The notes beneath the pieces are model-generated. The model saw only the letters and a program-made list of their open reading frames with translations. It ran no database searches and was not told the DNA's origin. Source: Pseudoalteromonas carrageenovora IAM 12662 (GTDB lineage Bacteria; Pseudomonadota; Gammaproteobacteria; Enterobacterales; Alteromonadaceae). Taken from it: a stretch of 64,000 nucleotides of DNA. The position numbers and the translations under genes are program-made. Within the stretch, counting starts at the first letter, position 1. Each line of letters starts with the position of its first letter. This document shows positions 9,298 through 17,416 of the stretch, in pieces. The DNA is taken from contig NZ_LT965928.1 in NCBI RefSeq assembly GCF_900239935.1, forward strand, positions 482,945 through 546,944, written 5' to 3'.

Positions 9298-9840
9298 GTA
9301 GGCGTCTTGCTTGCTGGCGCATTAAAAGCAACGCTTTTACAAATACACACAATTCCAATACGGATATTTGCTTATGTTGTTTACTAATCCCGCGCGTAAA
9401 GGGTTTGCTACTATATACCTAGCTTGAGCTATCAAATCTTCATCATCTCTTATTTTGTGGTCATAATAATTTGATTGCCATATCTTTCCGTAAGTTCCGT
9501 TATATTTATTAAATCTATAAGTTGTAATGTTCTTAAACTTTCTAACTAGGTTTGATAGTTCTGGGCTTCGATTTAATTGCAAAAGCCAATGTATATGATC
9601 AGGCATAATTACGTAGCAAATAGTATTAAGTGAATTACTTTTAGAGAACAAAGCAAGCTCTCTGGCTATTAAACGTGCATTTAGATAATTGGCGAATAAT
9701 GGCTTACGAAAATCACAACATAAAGTTACGGTGTAAAAGGTATTAATGGTTGGGCATCGCCCTTTTAAACGCTTATGTGTGTTAGCCATGTAATTTTATT
9801 CCTTTTTGTATCCTTTCGCGTGAGTAAACTTCACGCCTAC
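9298..9840 (-). mobile_element. REP-bounded transposase unit (REPtron-like)
   Basis: The left half of the local 80-bp palindrome (9298-9340, starting GTAGGCGTCTTGC) and its right half (about 9817-9840, ending AACTTCACGCCTAC) stand at the two ends of a segment whose inside is the transposase gene. The flanking units at 9175-9254 and 9885-9964 are complete. The segment is therefore one repeat unit opened by, or ancestral to, the transposase gene. No target duplication was identified. Confidence 0.7.
9337..9789 (-). CDS. REP-associated tyrosine transposase (RAYT, Y1 HUH)
   Basis: Single-strand-type transposase of 150 residues from the TnpA_REP/IS200-like Y1 family. The HUH motif is H65-I-H67 in MPDHIHWLL, and the likely nucleophile is Y125 in ARYIVANPLRAG, a classic RAYT signature. 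RAYTs bind and cleave REP hairpins and are usually single-copy, domesticated genes. The stop codon falls inside the left half-palindrome, so the last codons come from repeat DNA. The intact frame suggests it is under selection. It is convergent with the upstream epimerase and points the same way as the beta-CASP nuclease gene. Whether it acts on all the palindromes in this window is inferred. Confidence 0.88.
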   Translation of the reverse strand: MANTHKRLKGRCPTINTFYTVTLCCDFRKPLFANYLNARLIARELALFSKSNSLNTICYVIMPDHIHWLLQLNRSPELSNLVRKFKNITTYRFNKYNGTYGKIWQSNYYDHKIRDDEDLIAQARYIVANPLRAGLVNNISKYPYWNCVYL

Positions 9841-9884
9841 AGCAAAACCTTAAACCCACCTTTAATGTTAAGGTTTAACTCCAC

Positions 9885-9964
9885 GTAGGCGTCTTGCTTG
9901 CTGGCGCATTAAAAGCGTAGCTTTTACGTATTTACCCAATTGCGTGAGTAAACTTCACGCCTAC
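9885..9964. repeat. 80-bp REP-like palindrome, subfamily I
   Basis: Complete unit with GTAGGCGT and ACGCCTAC ends and the AAAAGCGTAGCTTTTA inner stem. It lies in the 390-bp gene-free stretch between the transposase start and the nuclease gene. That stretch holds only this array and its spacers. Confidence 0.85.
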
Positions 9965-10007
9965 AATAAAATCCTAGACCGCCTCTAATCTCAGGCCTTT
10001 CGTCCAC

Positions 10008-10087
10008 GTAGGCGTCTTGCTTGCTGGCGCAATAAAAGCGTAGCTTTTACATATTTGCGAAATTGCGCGAGTAAACTTCACGCCTAC
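10008..10087. repeat. 80-bp REP-like palindrome, subfamily I
   Basis: Complete unit 123 bp after the previous one. The spacers carry recognisably related sequence, so the whole 123-bp unit was duplicated in tandem. Confidence 0.85.
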
Positions 10088-10132
10088 AACAAAACCCTAA
10101 AACCACCTCTAATATTAAGGTTTAACTCACAC

Positions 10133-10176
10133 GAAGGCGTCTTGCTTGCTGGCGCAATAAAAGCGTAGCTTTTACA
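10133..10176. repeat. Left half of a subfamily I REP palindrome
   Basis: Starts GAAGGCGTCTTGCTTGC (one change in the first bases) and runs to the inner stem. The right half is missing and the end of the beta-CASP nuclease gene follows within a few bases, so the array seems to have been cut at this junction. Confidence 0.7.
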
Positions 10177-10179
10177 TAT

Positions 10180-11553
10180 TTACCCCTTACCTATCTCTAT
10201 TTTAACTTCACTACCTAATACCTCTTTATACTTTGTGGCCAATGCATTTTTTGCCTCGTCATCACCATGCACAATTTTTATATGGCTTGGCTTTTTGCGC
10301 ATACCGGTTACAAATTTAATTAACCCTTTTTGATCGGCATGAGCACTGTAACCGCTAATAGTATGTATTTTGGCATGTATGTTTATGCGGGTATCATTTA
10401 TAAAAACATAACCATTACGCGGGCCATATTTTTGTATATCGCGCCCTAAAGTGCCCCTACCTTGGTAGCCAACAAACAATACATCGGTAGTTGCATCACT
10501 TAAAAATCGCTCTAGGTAATTTACTATTCTGCCGCCGCTGCACATTCCGCTGGCTGCTAAAATAATGGCCGGCGTTTGTCGAGAGTCTAAATAATTAATA
10601 ATAGCCATATGTTCTGCGTGTGAATCAACCGTTGTCAGGTTTTTAAAGTCCAGCGGATGTCGGCCTTTGGCTACTTTGCGCTTTGCCTCGCTATCCCACA
10701 TATGTTTAAAATTTTTATATTGCTCGGTAAAAGTGGCAGCCATGGGGGAGTCGAGTATTATGTGCAAATCACGCCATTTTGAGTTTTTGGCCGATTTATA
10801 AATTAATTGCTCAAGTTCATACAGTAACTCTTGTGTACGGCCAATACTAAAAGCAGGCACTAATACTACGCCATTATCTGCAATAGCTCCTTCAATAACC
10901 TTTTTTAAAGTGTGTGTGCGTTCTTTACGCCCTTGATGGTTTTTATCACCATAGGTTGATTCAATAACTAAAGTATCGGCTTTATAGGGTGCTTTAGGCG
11001 AGGGAAGTAAAGGCGTATAAGGTGCACCTAAATCACCAGAAAAAACAACTCGATGTTTATTTTTACTCTTATTAGTAATATCTATTTCTACATAGGCAGA
11101 GCCCAAAATATGCCCTGCTCTTTGAAATTTAGCTTTAGCTGTATTGCTCCCCTTAACAGGCAAGTTAAACCAGGTTTTAAAATCAACAGGTGTAATGCGT
11201 TTGTTTAGCAAACTTAAGCACGCGTTTATAATTTTTGGGTTGCGTGTAACACCAACTTTTAAAGCATCCTCTATTACAAGGGGCAATAAACTAGCAGAAG
11301 CAAGTGTTGTAAAAATAGGGCCTTTAAAACCTGCCGCCAATAAATAGGGAATTCGGCCTACATGGTCAATATGGCAGTGAGTAACAATAAGTGCAGTAAC
11401 GCGCGTAATATTAAACTCTATCGACAAATCATCTTTAGAGTCCTCACCCTGAAAAAGCCCGCAATCTATAAGCACGCTTGCTTTATTATTAATTATTAGC
11501 TCGTGACAAGAGCCAGTAACACCATTTACAGCTCCGTGATGAAGTATTTGCAT
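10180..11553 (-). CDS. MBL-fold beta-CASP RNA-processing nuclease
   Basis: Metallo-beta-lactamase protein with a beta-CASP insert and RMMBL tail, 457 residues, probably a zinc-dependent RNase of the RNA exonuclease/CPSF73-like group. H59-C-H61-I-D63-H64 is the metal motif. Other family motifs are SGDLGAPYTP, ESTYGD, ILAASGMCSGGR (beta-CASP) and SGYSAHADQ, with a late His in KIVHGDDEAK. It reads toward the REP array, and its end abuts a truncated repeat unit. It has its own promoter region shared divergently with rfaH. Its RNA target is unknown; a role in REP-hairpin RNA turnover would be speculation. Confidence 0.88.
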   Translation of the reverse strand: MQILHHGAVNGVTGSCHELIINNKASVLIDCGLFQGEDSKDDLSIEFNITRVTALIVTHCHIDHVGRIPYLLAAGFKGPIFTTLASASLLPLVIEDALKVGVTRNPKIINACLSLLNKRITPVDFKTWFNLPVKGSNTAKAKFQRAGHILGSAYVEIDITNKSKNKHRVVFSGDLGAPYTPLLPSPKAPYKADTLVIESTYGDKNHQGRKERTHTLKKVIEGAIADNGVVLVPAFSIGRTQELLYELEQLIYKSAKNSKWRDLHIILDSPMAATFTEQYKNFKHMWDSEAKRKVAKGRHPLDFKNLTTVDSHAEHMAIINYLDSRQTPAIILAASGMCSGGRIVNYLERFLSDATTDVLFVGYQGRGTLGRDIQKYGPRNGYVFINDTRINIHAKIHTISGYSAHADQKGLIKFVTGMRKKPSHIKIVHGDDEAKNALATKYKEVLGSEVKIEIGKG

Positions 11554-11789
11554 TGCACGTCCTTATTGCTACTAATTTGTGACAGTAACAAATTAAGTTA
11601 GGAGTAAAGCGGTAAATATTCAAGGATATAACCTATACACTAATGTAAATTAGCATACTTAAAAGCCCAAAATACTATGAGCATTAGTAAACATAATTAT
11701 GCTGTAAGCTTTTTATAACCCTTTTAGCCAATTTATATAAACACAATAAAAACTATTTAAAAGTGAGCGTGTATTCACCTTAAAGCGTG

Positions 11790-11819
11790 TTTACAAGTTG
11801 GGTTGTTTAAGAGTATAAT
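11790..11819 (+). promoter_or_regulatory. Sigma70-type promoter of rfaH
   Basis: TTTACA (11790-11795) and a perfect TATAAT (11814-11819) are separated by 18 bp, 62 bp upstream of the rfaH ATG. It is the clearest promoter in the 328-bp rfaH/nuclease divergent space. I see nothing else definite there. Confidence 0.65.
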
Positions 11820-11881
11820 CGCGCGCTCATTTAGTTTAATGTTGTGTTATTTGCAATGTGAGATAGGCCATAGGGATTGCC

Positions 11882-12364
11882 ATGGAAAGTTGGTATTTAG
11901 TTTTATGTAAACCTCGTCAAGAAGAACGAGCGCAAACCAACTTGCATAACCAAGGGATTAAAGCATTTTACCCCAAGTTAACTACCGAAAAATTGATTAA
12001 AGGTCGTCGCACCCTTAAACAATCTGCGTTATTCCCAAATTATTTATTTGTATGCCTTGAATCACAAAATGGTAACTTTTCTGCTGTAAAAAATACGCGC
12101 GGGATTAATGGGTTTGTATCGTATGGTGCAAATTATCAAATAGTTCCTAATAAACTAATAGAACAACTGCAATGTGAGCGCTCACAAACTTTAGAATCGA
12201 CACTACCAAAATCGGGCGATGTAGTTAACGTAAGTAGCGCTTCATTTAAAAACATTCAGGCTATATATAAAGAGCCGGATGGCGATGTACGCAGCATTTT
12301 ATTAATTAACTTACTTAATAAACCAATACAAATGAGCGTAGACAATAAAGATATTGAGTTTTAA
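11882..12364 (+). CDS. rfaH: Transcription antitermination factor RfaH
   Basis: NusG paralogue of 160 residues (E. coli RfaH has 162) that loads on RNA polymerase at ops sites and keeps long envelope operons transcribed. The N-terminal NGN domain starts with WYLVLCKPRQEERAQTNL, and SALFPNYLFV is the usual RfaH/NusG core. The C-terminal KOW-like part (from about residue 105) is the region that refolds in E. coli RfaH. It has its own good promoter, a TAGGGA ribosome-binding site, and lies between the two polysaccharide loci, which are the obvious targets. No convincing ops element was found upstream of wza. Confidence 0.93.
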   Translation: MESWYLVLCKPRQEERAQTNLHNQGIKAFYPKLTTEKLIKGRRTLKQSALFPNYLFVCLESQNGNFSAVKNTRGINGFVSYGANYQIVPNKLIEQLQCERSQTLESTLPKSGDVVNVSSASFKNIQAIYKEPDGDVRSILLINLLNKPIQMSVDNKDIEF

Positions 12365-12371
12365 TTATGCT

Positions 12372-12441
12372 GGCTAAGGGCTAAGGGCTAAGGGCTAAGG
12401 GCTAAGGGCTAAGGGCTAAGGGCTAAGGGCTAAGGGCTAAG
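12372..12441. repeat. Heptanucleotide tandem array, GGCTAAG x10
   Basis: Ten nearly perfect copies of GGCTAAG, starting 7 bp after the rfaH stop codon. Period 7 makes all frames equivalent, and no gene is present. The 909-bp space to wza holds this array, an 82-bp tandem repeat, REP units and the wza leader. Confidence 0.9.
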
Positions 12442-12526
12442 AGCGCCTCCCTTGCTGGCGCGGTATTTACTAAAACAAAAATTATAAAAGTAATCAGTAC
12501 GTAGGAACTGCAACCTAGGGGCGGAA

Positions 12527-12707
12527 GCGTGCCCGAAGGGCTAGATAAGCAAATAGTTTTGCTTTCAAGCTGGAGCGAGAGGAGCTCTGCGACGAACTGG
12601 AACGTGAAGCGTGCCCGGAGGGCTAGATAAGCAAATAGTTTTGCTTTCAAGCTGAAGCGAGAGGAGCTCTGCGACGAACTGGAACGTGAAGCGTGCCCGA
12701 AGGGCTT
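12527..12707. repeat. 82-bp tandem repeat, 2.2 copies
   Basis: GCGTGCCCG recurs at 12527, 12609 and 12691, an exact 82-bp period. The two full units differ at only a few positions and the third is cut after 17 bases, where a REP palindrome begins. The unit holds a CTAGATAAGC segment and a GAGGAGCTCTGCG segment. It has no coding sense and is of unknown origin. Confidence 0.85.
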
Positions 12708-12708
12708 C

Positions 12709-12788
12709 GTAGGCGTCTTGCTTGCTTGCGCACTAAAAGCGTAGCTTTTACATATTACCTATTTTGCGTGAGCAAGCTTCACGCCTAC
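12709..12788. repeat. 80-bp REP-like palindrome, subfamily I
   Basis: Complete palindrome with GTAGGCGT and ACGCCTAC ends, directly following the truncated third copy of the 82-bp repeat. It is about 3 kb from the transposase gene. Confidence 0.85.
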
Positions 12789-12839
12789 AAGATGAGAGTT
12801 TGAAGCTTTTAGCTACAAGTTACTTGTATTTAACTCCCC

Positions 12840-12919
12840 GTAGGCGTCTTGCTTGCTGGCGCATTAAAAGCGCAGCTTTTACATATTATCTATTTTGCGT
12901 GAGCAAGCTTCACGCCTAC
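12840..12919. repeat. 80-bp REP-like palindrome, subfamily I
   Basis: Complete unit 131 bp after the previous one, with a spacer of about 51 bp unlike that of the transposase array. The inner stem reads AAAAGCGCAGCTTTTA. Confidence 0.85.
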
Positions 12920-12970
12920 AAGGTGACAGTTTGAAGCTTTTAGCTACAGGTTATCCGTAGTTAACTCCAT

Positions 12971-13020
12971 GTAGGCGTCTTGCTTGCTGGCGCACTAAAA
13001 GCGCAGCTTTTACATATTAC
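12971..13020. repeat. Left half of a subfamily I REP palindrome
   Basis: Begins GTAGGCGTCTTGCTTGC and continues to the inner stem. The right arm is absent and unrelated wza leader sequence follows. Confidence 0.75.
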
Positions 13021-13061
13021 CTAACTTGCACAAACAGGCATTACCACATTTGCGCAAATAT

Positions 13062-13083
13062 TAGGTATTTGTACTAATACCTA
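13062..13083. promoter_or_regulatory. Operator-like dyad upstream of wza
   Basis: TAGGTATT (13062-13069) and AATACCTA (13076-13083) form a perfect 8-bp inverted repeat around a 6-base centre, about 190 bp before wza. It could be a repressor/activator site or an RNA hairpin. The downstream leader (13090-13160) is very AT-rich. No partner regulator is identified. Confidence 0.35.
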
Positions 13084-13273
13084 CGCTACAAAAATAAAAA
13101 TAAATTATAAAAAATACATGTTAAACATTAAGTAAATTTACAATACATAATGTTTCCAAAGCCTTATTCACGCTTGCGCGTAAACAGCGCTCATGCTTTA
13201 ATTAGCCAGATAAAAAGTACTCACCAAGGTTGGTGGGCAAAAGCAATAGTTAAAATAATTTTGGGATTCTACA

Positions 13274-14389
13274 ATGGCGTTACGCTGTAAATCATTCACA
13301 ACGATACTCGCATTATTAACCTTATCAGGTTGTACAATTGTACCAGGTAGCCATTTTGAAGGCATAGACTCAGGCGAACAAACTTATAACCTTGAGCAAG
13401 ATCTCGAAAAAGTTAACATACAAATTATCGACTCGCAGCTTTTAAACAAGCAAAAGCTAGCGCAAGCAGCTGCAAAGCCAATATCAAGCAGTGCAGGTTT
13501 AAACGTAAGCGATTACGAATATAAACTAGGTGTAGGCGATGTACTCACAATTGGCGTATGGGATCACCCAGAGCTAACAATACCAGCAGCAGTACAACGT
13601 ACCGCAGAGTTTGACGGCTTTAGAGTACAAAAAGACGGCACAATTACCTACGCTTACGCACCAGATATTCCTGCGGCTGGCAGAACAATAGGCCAAGTAC
13701 GCGATGACCTAGTAAAACGCCTAAGCCGAGTGATAGAAGACCCACAAGTAGACATAAAAGTAGTGGGCTTTAGAAGCCAAAAAGCCTACGTAACCGGTGA
13801 GGTTAACCAGCCAGGTGTATACCCAGTAACCGAAATACCACTTACCCTAATTGACGCGCTAAACCAAGCAGGAGGCTTAACAGATGCAGCCGATTGGCGC
13901 ACTGTTACCTTTACCCGAGGTGATAAAACAGAAGTAATACAGCTAGATGACTTTTATGCCCATGGCGATATTTCGCAAAATCGTTTATTACAACACGGCG
14001 ATATTGTGCATGTAAGCCGTAATGATGCGCAAAAAGTATTTGTTTTAGGTGATGTTAAAAGAGCGGGTTCAGTAACGCTTAATCGTTATGGATTAAACTT
14101 AGCCCAAGCACTAAGTGATACGGGCGGGCTAAACGAAGCAACCGCTGATGCAAACGGCGTATTTGTATTGCGTAAAAGTGACCTAGAAAAAACAGGCATT
14201 ATTGCAAACGTATACCAATTACACGCTAAAAACATAGCAGCTATGGTACTTGCAGAGCAATTTGAGCTACAACCACACGACATTGTATATGTTACATCAG
14301 CACCGCTTGCACGTTGGAACCGCGTAATAAGCTTATTATTACCATCGGTAGCGTCGGTTGATAGCCTCGACGACATTTCGTCAAACTAA
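13274..14389 (+). CDS. wza: Wza outer-membrane polysaccharide export lipoprotein
   Basis: Outer-membrane secretin-like channel for capsule/EPS export, 371 residues (E. coli Wza 379). The signal peptide ends in a lipobox LSGC with Cys20. The poly-export domain follows (YKLGVGDVLTIGVWDHPE, about 83-100), then SLBB repeats (KAYVTGEVNQPGVYPV; KVFVLGDVKRAG) and a C-terminal amphipathic helix ending near WNRVISLLLPS, which fits the Wza alpha-barrel. It starts the wza-wzb-wzc operon, 11 bp ahead of wzb. Its long repeat-rich leader suggests it is the first gene of the RfaH-type operon. Confidence 0.93.
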   Translation: MALRCKSFTTILALLTLSGCTIVPGSHFEGIDSGEQTYNLEQDLEKVNIQIIDSQLLNKQKLAQAAAKPISSSAGLNVSDYEYKLGVGDVLTIGVWDHPELTIPAAVQRTAEFDGFRVQKDGTITYAYAPDIPAAGRTIGQVRDDLVKRLSRVIEDPQVDIKVVGFRSQKAYVTGEVNQPGVYPVTEIPLTLIDALNQAGGLTDAADWRTVTFTRGDKTEVIQLDDFYAHGDISQNRLLQHGDIVHVSRNDAQKVFVLGDVKRAGSVTLNRYGLNLAQALSDTGGLNEATADANGVFVLRKSDLEKTGIIANVYQLHAKNIAAMVLAEQFELQPHDIVYVTSAPLARWNRVISLLLPSVASVDSLDDISSN

Positions 14390-14400
14390 GGGTTTTAAAT

Positions 14401-14835
14401 ATGTTTGATTCAGTTTTAGTGGTGTGCGCTGGTAATATATGCCGTAGCCCAACCGGTGAGTATGTTTTAAAGCAAAAGCTTGAAGGCAAAAATATAAAAG
14501 TATCGTCAGCAGGGTTAACCGCACTTGAGGGTAAACCTGCCGATGCTACCGCTAAGCAAATAGCACTCGCACATGGCGTAAATATGGATGCCCACCAAGG
14601 CAGACAGTTATCGTCAAGCCTAGTGGCGCAAAATAGTGTTATTTTAGTAATGGAAGAGCGCCATTTAACCGACGTACATGCCCGCTACCCAGAGGCACGT
14701 GGTAAAACATTTTTACTAGGTAAGTGGATTAACAACGCTGAAATACCCGGCCCCTACCGCCAAAGCACCGAGGCGTTTGAACACGTATATACATTAATCG
14801 ACAGCGCCTGTAGCGCTTGGCAAAAGTATTTATAA
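14401..14835 (+). CDS. wzb: Wzb low-molecular-weight protein-tyrosine phosphatase
   Basis: Cytoplasmic phosphatase of 144 residues that dephosphorylates the tyrosine kinase Wzc. The P-loop is C9-A-G-N-I-C-R15-S, matching C-x5-R-S. The general-acid loop, normally D-P-Y-R, reads E-I-P-G-P-Y-R with Gly117 (codon GGC at 14749-14751) where the catalytic Asp is expected. A single A-to-G change would explain this. If real, activity should be much reduced. It sits between wza (11 bp) and wzc. Confidence 0.9.
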   Translation: MFDSVLVVCAGNICRSPTGEYVLKQKLEGKNIKVSSAGLTALEGKPADATAKQIALAHGVNMDAHQGRQLSSSLVAQNSVILVMEERHLTDVHARYPEARGKTFLLGKWINNAEIPGPYRQSTEAFEHVYTLIDSACSAWQKYL

Positions 14836-14850
14836 GGAATGGCTAATTTA

Positions 14851-17100
14851 ATGAATACCCAGCCGAATAACAGCGCTAGTAACGCTAATAATAAAAGTAA
14901 TAACAACGCACAGCCCACGCAAGAAATCGATTTAATGGCGCTATTAGGTGCATTGCTCGATCGCAAATATTTTATAGCCGGTATAACTGCACTGTTTATG
15001 TTGATAGGTGTGGTTTATGCTGTATTAAGTACGCCTGTATACCAAGCTACCGCCATGATACAAGTTGAAGACGGCAGTGCATCAGTCCCCGGGTTTGACG
15101 ATATGGCAGGCATGTTCGAAAGTACATCGGCCGCAGTTACCGAAATAGAACTACTTAAATCGCGCAGTATAATAGGTGAGGCAGTAGACACACTAAAGCT
15201 TGATGTAATAGCAGATCCTAAATTGTTCCCATTTATTGGTAGCCGTGCTTATCGTAAATTTACCCTAATGAGTGAAGGCGACTTAGCCGAGCCAAGCTTT
15301 GGTGCCAATAGTTATGCATGGGGCGGCGAGAGCATAAATGTATTTAGGTTTGATGTACCACGCTCAGCTATTAATGAGGCGTTTACGCTAGTAGCAAAAG
15401 CAAATAATAGCCTGGCGTTAATTAATGCCGATGGCGAGCAAGTGTTAACAGGCAAAGTAGGCGAAGAGCTTACAAATGGTAAATTTAATTTAACAGTACG
15501 TACGTTAAATGCACGACCTGGTACTGAGTTTTTATTGACCCGCAAAGATCGCCTTAATACTATTTTAGATTTACAAGCAGACATTGGCGCAAGCGAAAAA
15601 GGTAAAGATTCAGGCATAATTAACTTAAGCTTACAAAGTACAAAACCTAGCTATGCCGAAAAGGTGCTTGATAAAGTAGCCGCTATTTATGTACGCCGTA
15701 ATGTAGAGCGTAATAGCGCAGAGGCGCAAAAGTCATTAGAGTTTTTAGAAGTACAATTACCAGAGATTAAAAAACAACTTGAATACGCAGAGCAACGTTT
15801 TAACGATTACCAAATTAAACGCCAGTCAATAAACATTACGCTCGAGACGCAAGGCGTGTTAGAACAAGTAGTAAAGCTTGAAACAAAGCTGCAAGAGCTA
15901 AACTTAAAACGTTTAGAACTTGGCCGTAAATTTAAAAAAGACCACCCAACATACCAAGGTATGGTTGAGCAAATTCAAGCGGTAGAAAAACAAAAGCAAG
16001 ATCTAGTAGGTGAGGTAGGTAACCTACCAGAAACTCAACAAGAGCTACTGCGTTTAAAGCGTGATGTTGAGGTAAGTAACCAAATTTACACATTGCTACT
16101 TAGTAAAACACAAGAGCTTGATATTGTGCGTGCAGGTACTGTAGGTAACGTACGTATTATTGATTACGCCGAGGTAAACACCAGCAAGCCTGTTAAACCT
16201 AAAAAAGCATTAATAGTAATAATGGTTACAATGCTTGGCGGTATGCTAGCAGTTGCAATTGTACTAATACAAAAAGCAATACATAAAGGCGTTGAAGACC
16301 CAGCCGAAATTGAGGCGCTAGGCATACCTGTGTATGCAAGCGTACCGCACTCAGACTACCAAGATAAGCTAACAGGCTTTGCCGAGCGCGCACGCAAAAA
16401 TAAAGTTAATAAACCTAAAAGTATACTAGCACTCGATAACCCAGCCGATTTAGCGGTAGAGGCACTACGTAGCTTGCGTACAAGTTTACACTTTGCGATG
16501 ATGGAAGCTAAAAACAATATTATTGCTATATCGGGCCCAAGCCCAAGTGTGGGTAAATCGTTTATATCGGTTAATTTAGCCTCTGTACTTGCCCAAAGCG
16601 GTAAAAAAGTACTTATTATTGATGCCGATATGCGTAAAGGCTACTTACAAACACAGTTTGGCTTAAAGTGGGACGATGGCTTAAGTGATTACCTATCAGG
16701 CCGTTTAAACCTAGAGCAAGTTGTTAAACCTACAAAGGTAGATGGCCTAAGCGTAATTACCCGTGGGCAAATACCACCAAACCCTTCAGAGCTATTAATG
16801 CATAGTAACTTTAGTAAGTTGGTTGAAGAAGTAAGCACCGCTTTCGACATAATAATTATAGATACCCCATCCATATTAGCAGTAACCGACCCAGCAATTG
16901 TAAGCGCACATACCGGCACTACACTACTTGTGGCACGTTTCGGGCAAAACCATCTACGCGAAATAGAGCTCACACGCAATCGTTTTGAACAAAATGGAAT
17001 AGATGTAAAAGGGTTAGTATTCAACGGCGTAGTTAAAAAGGCTAGCAATGCTTATGGGTATTATGGTTATTACAACTATGAATACAAAAGCGATAAATAG
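14851..17100 (+). CDS. wzc: Wzc polysaccharide co-polymerase / tyrosine autokinase
   Basis: Inner-membrane BY-kinase of about 749 residues controlling polymer length and export through Wza. The N-terminal Wzz domain with a membrane helix (about 45-65) is followed by a periplasmic coiled-coil region (about 280-420) and a second helix near 455. The cytoplasmic kinase has Walker A (GPSPSVGKSF), Walker A' (VLIIDADMRKG) and Walker B (FDIIIIDTPSI), and ends in a cluster of seven tyrosines (YGYYGYYNYEY). I chose ATG 14851 because AAGGA at 14834-14838 touches the alternative ATG at 14839 with no spacing; the longer form remains possible. Confidence 0.93.
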   Translation: MNTQPNNSASNANNKSNNNAQPTQEIDLMALLGALLDRKYFIAGITALFMLIGVVYAVLSTPVYQATAMIQVEDGSASVPGFDDMAGMFESTSAAVTEIELLKSRSIIGEAVDTLKLDVIADPKLFPFIGSRAYRKFTLMSEGDLAEPSFGANSYAWGGESINVFRFDVPRSAINEAFTLVAKANNSLALINADGEQVLTGKVGEELTNGKFNLTVRTLNARPGTEFLLTRKDRLNTILDLQADIGASEKGKDSGIINLSLQSTKPSYAEKVLDKVAAIYVRRNVERNSAEAQKSLEFLEVQLPEIKKQLEYAEQRFNDYQIKRQSINITLETQGVLEQVVKLETKLQELNLKRLELGRKFKKDHPTYQGMVEQIQAVEKQKQDLVGEVGNLPETQQELLRLKRDVEVSNQIYTLLLSKTQELDIVRAGTVGNVRIIDYAEVNTSKPVKPKKALIVIMVTMLGGMLAVAIVLIQKAIHKGVEDPAEIEALGIPVYASVPHSDYQDKLTGFAERARKNKVNKPKSILALDNPADLAVEALRSLRTSLHFAMMEAKNNIIAISGPSPSVGKSFISVNLASVLAQSGKKVLIIDADMRKGYLQTQFGLKWDDGLSDYLSGRLNLEQVVKPTKVDGLSVITRGQIPPNPSELLMHSNFSKLVEEVSTAFDIIIIDTPSILAVTDPAIVSAHTGTTLLVARFGQNHLREIELTRNRFEQNGIDVKGLVFNGVVKKASNAYGYYGYYNYEYKSDK

Positions 17101-17416
17101 GGGTCTATTGAGTACCTTTTAATAGAAGTATAAAAACAAGGTTTTACAATGAGATTATCTAATTCGACTGTCTCAATTTAGAAAGAAAGTGTCTCAGTGG
17201 CTTACTAAAGACTTGAGGTGCTTCTTGTTTTTACTGACCTCTATCTTTTCTGACTTAATCTAGTATGGATTTTTAGTTTATAAAAAGCTCTTGTGACTGT
17301 GTCACATTTACCGCTTTGAGAGAATTAAATAGACTGAAAACGTGGTAATAAAGCGAGAAACACATGATAGCTGCAATTTTTACATTGAATAATACATGCA
17401 AATGGGTGGTAAGGTA
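17101..17416. other. Gene-free space between wzc and sugar transferase
   Basis: About 316 bp with no open frame that resembles a protein and no strong terminator. It probably holds the promoter of the downstream operon, but no convincing -35/-10 pair stands out. No REP or heptamer unit is present. Confidence 0.5.

Noticed and set aside
9175..10176. CRISPR array
   Set aside because: Repeats are 80 bp and palindromic, with related rather than unique spacers; no cas genes. The 7-bp arrays have no spacers at all.
12423..12650. 75-codon minus-strand frame
   Set aside because: It lies within heptamer and 82-bp repeats; no family resemblance.
13160..13273. ops/JUMPstart element for RfaH upstream of wza
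   Set aside because: No sequence close to GGCGGTAG...T was found; GGTTGGTGGGCAAAAGC is too different to claim.
17101..17416. Terminator or promoter between wzc and the sugar transferase gene
   Set aside because: No stem with a T-run and no convincing -35/-10 pair was found.
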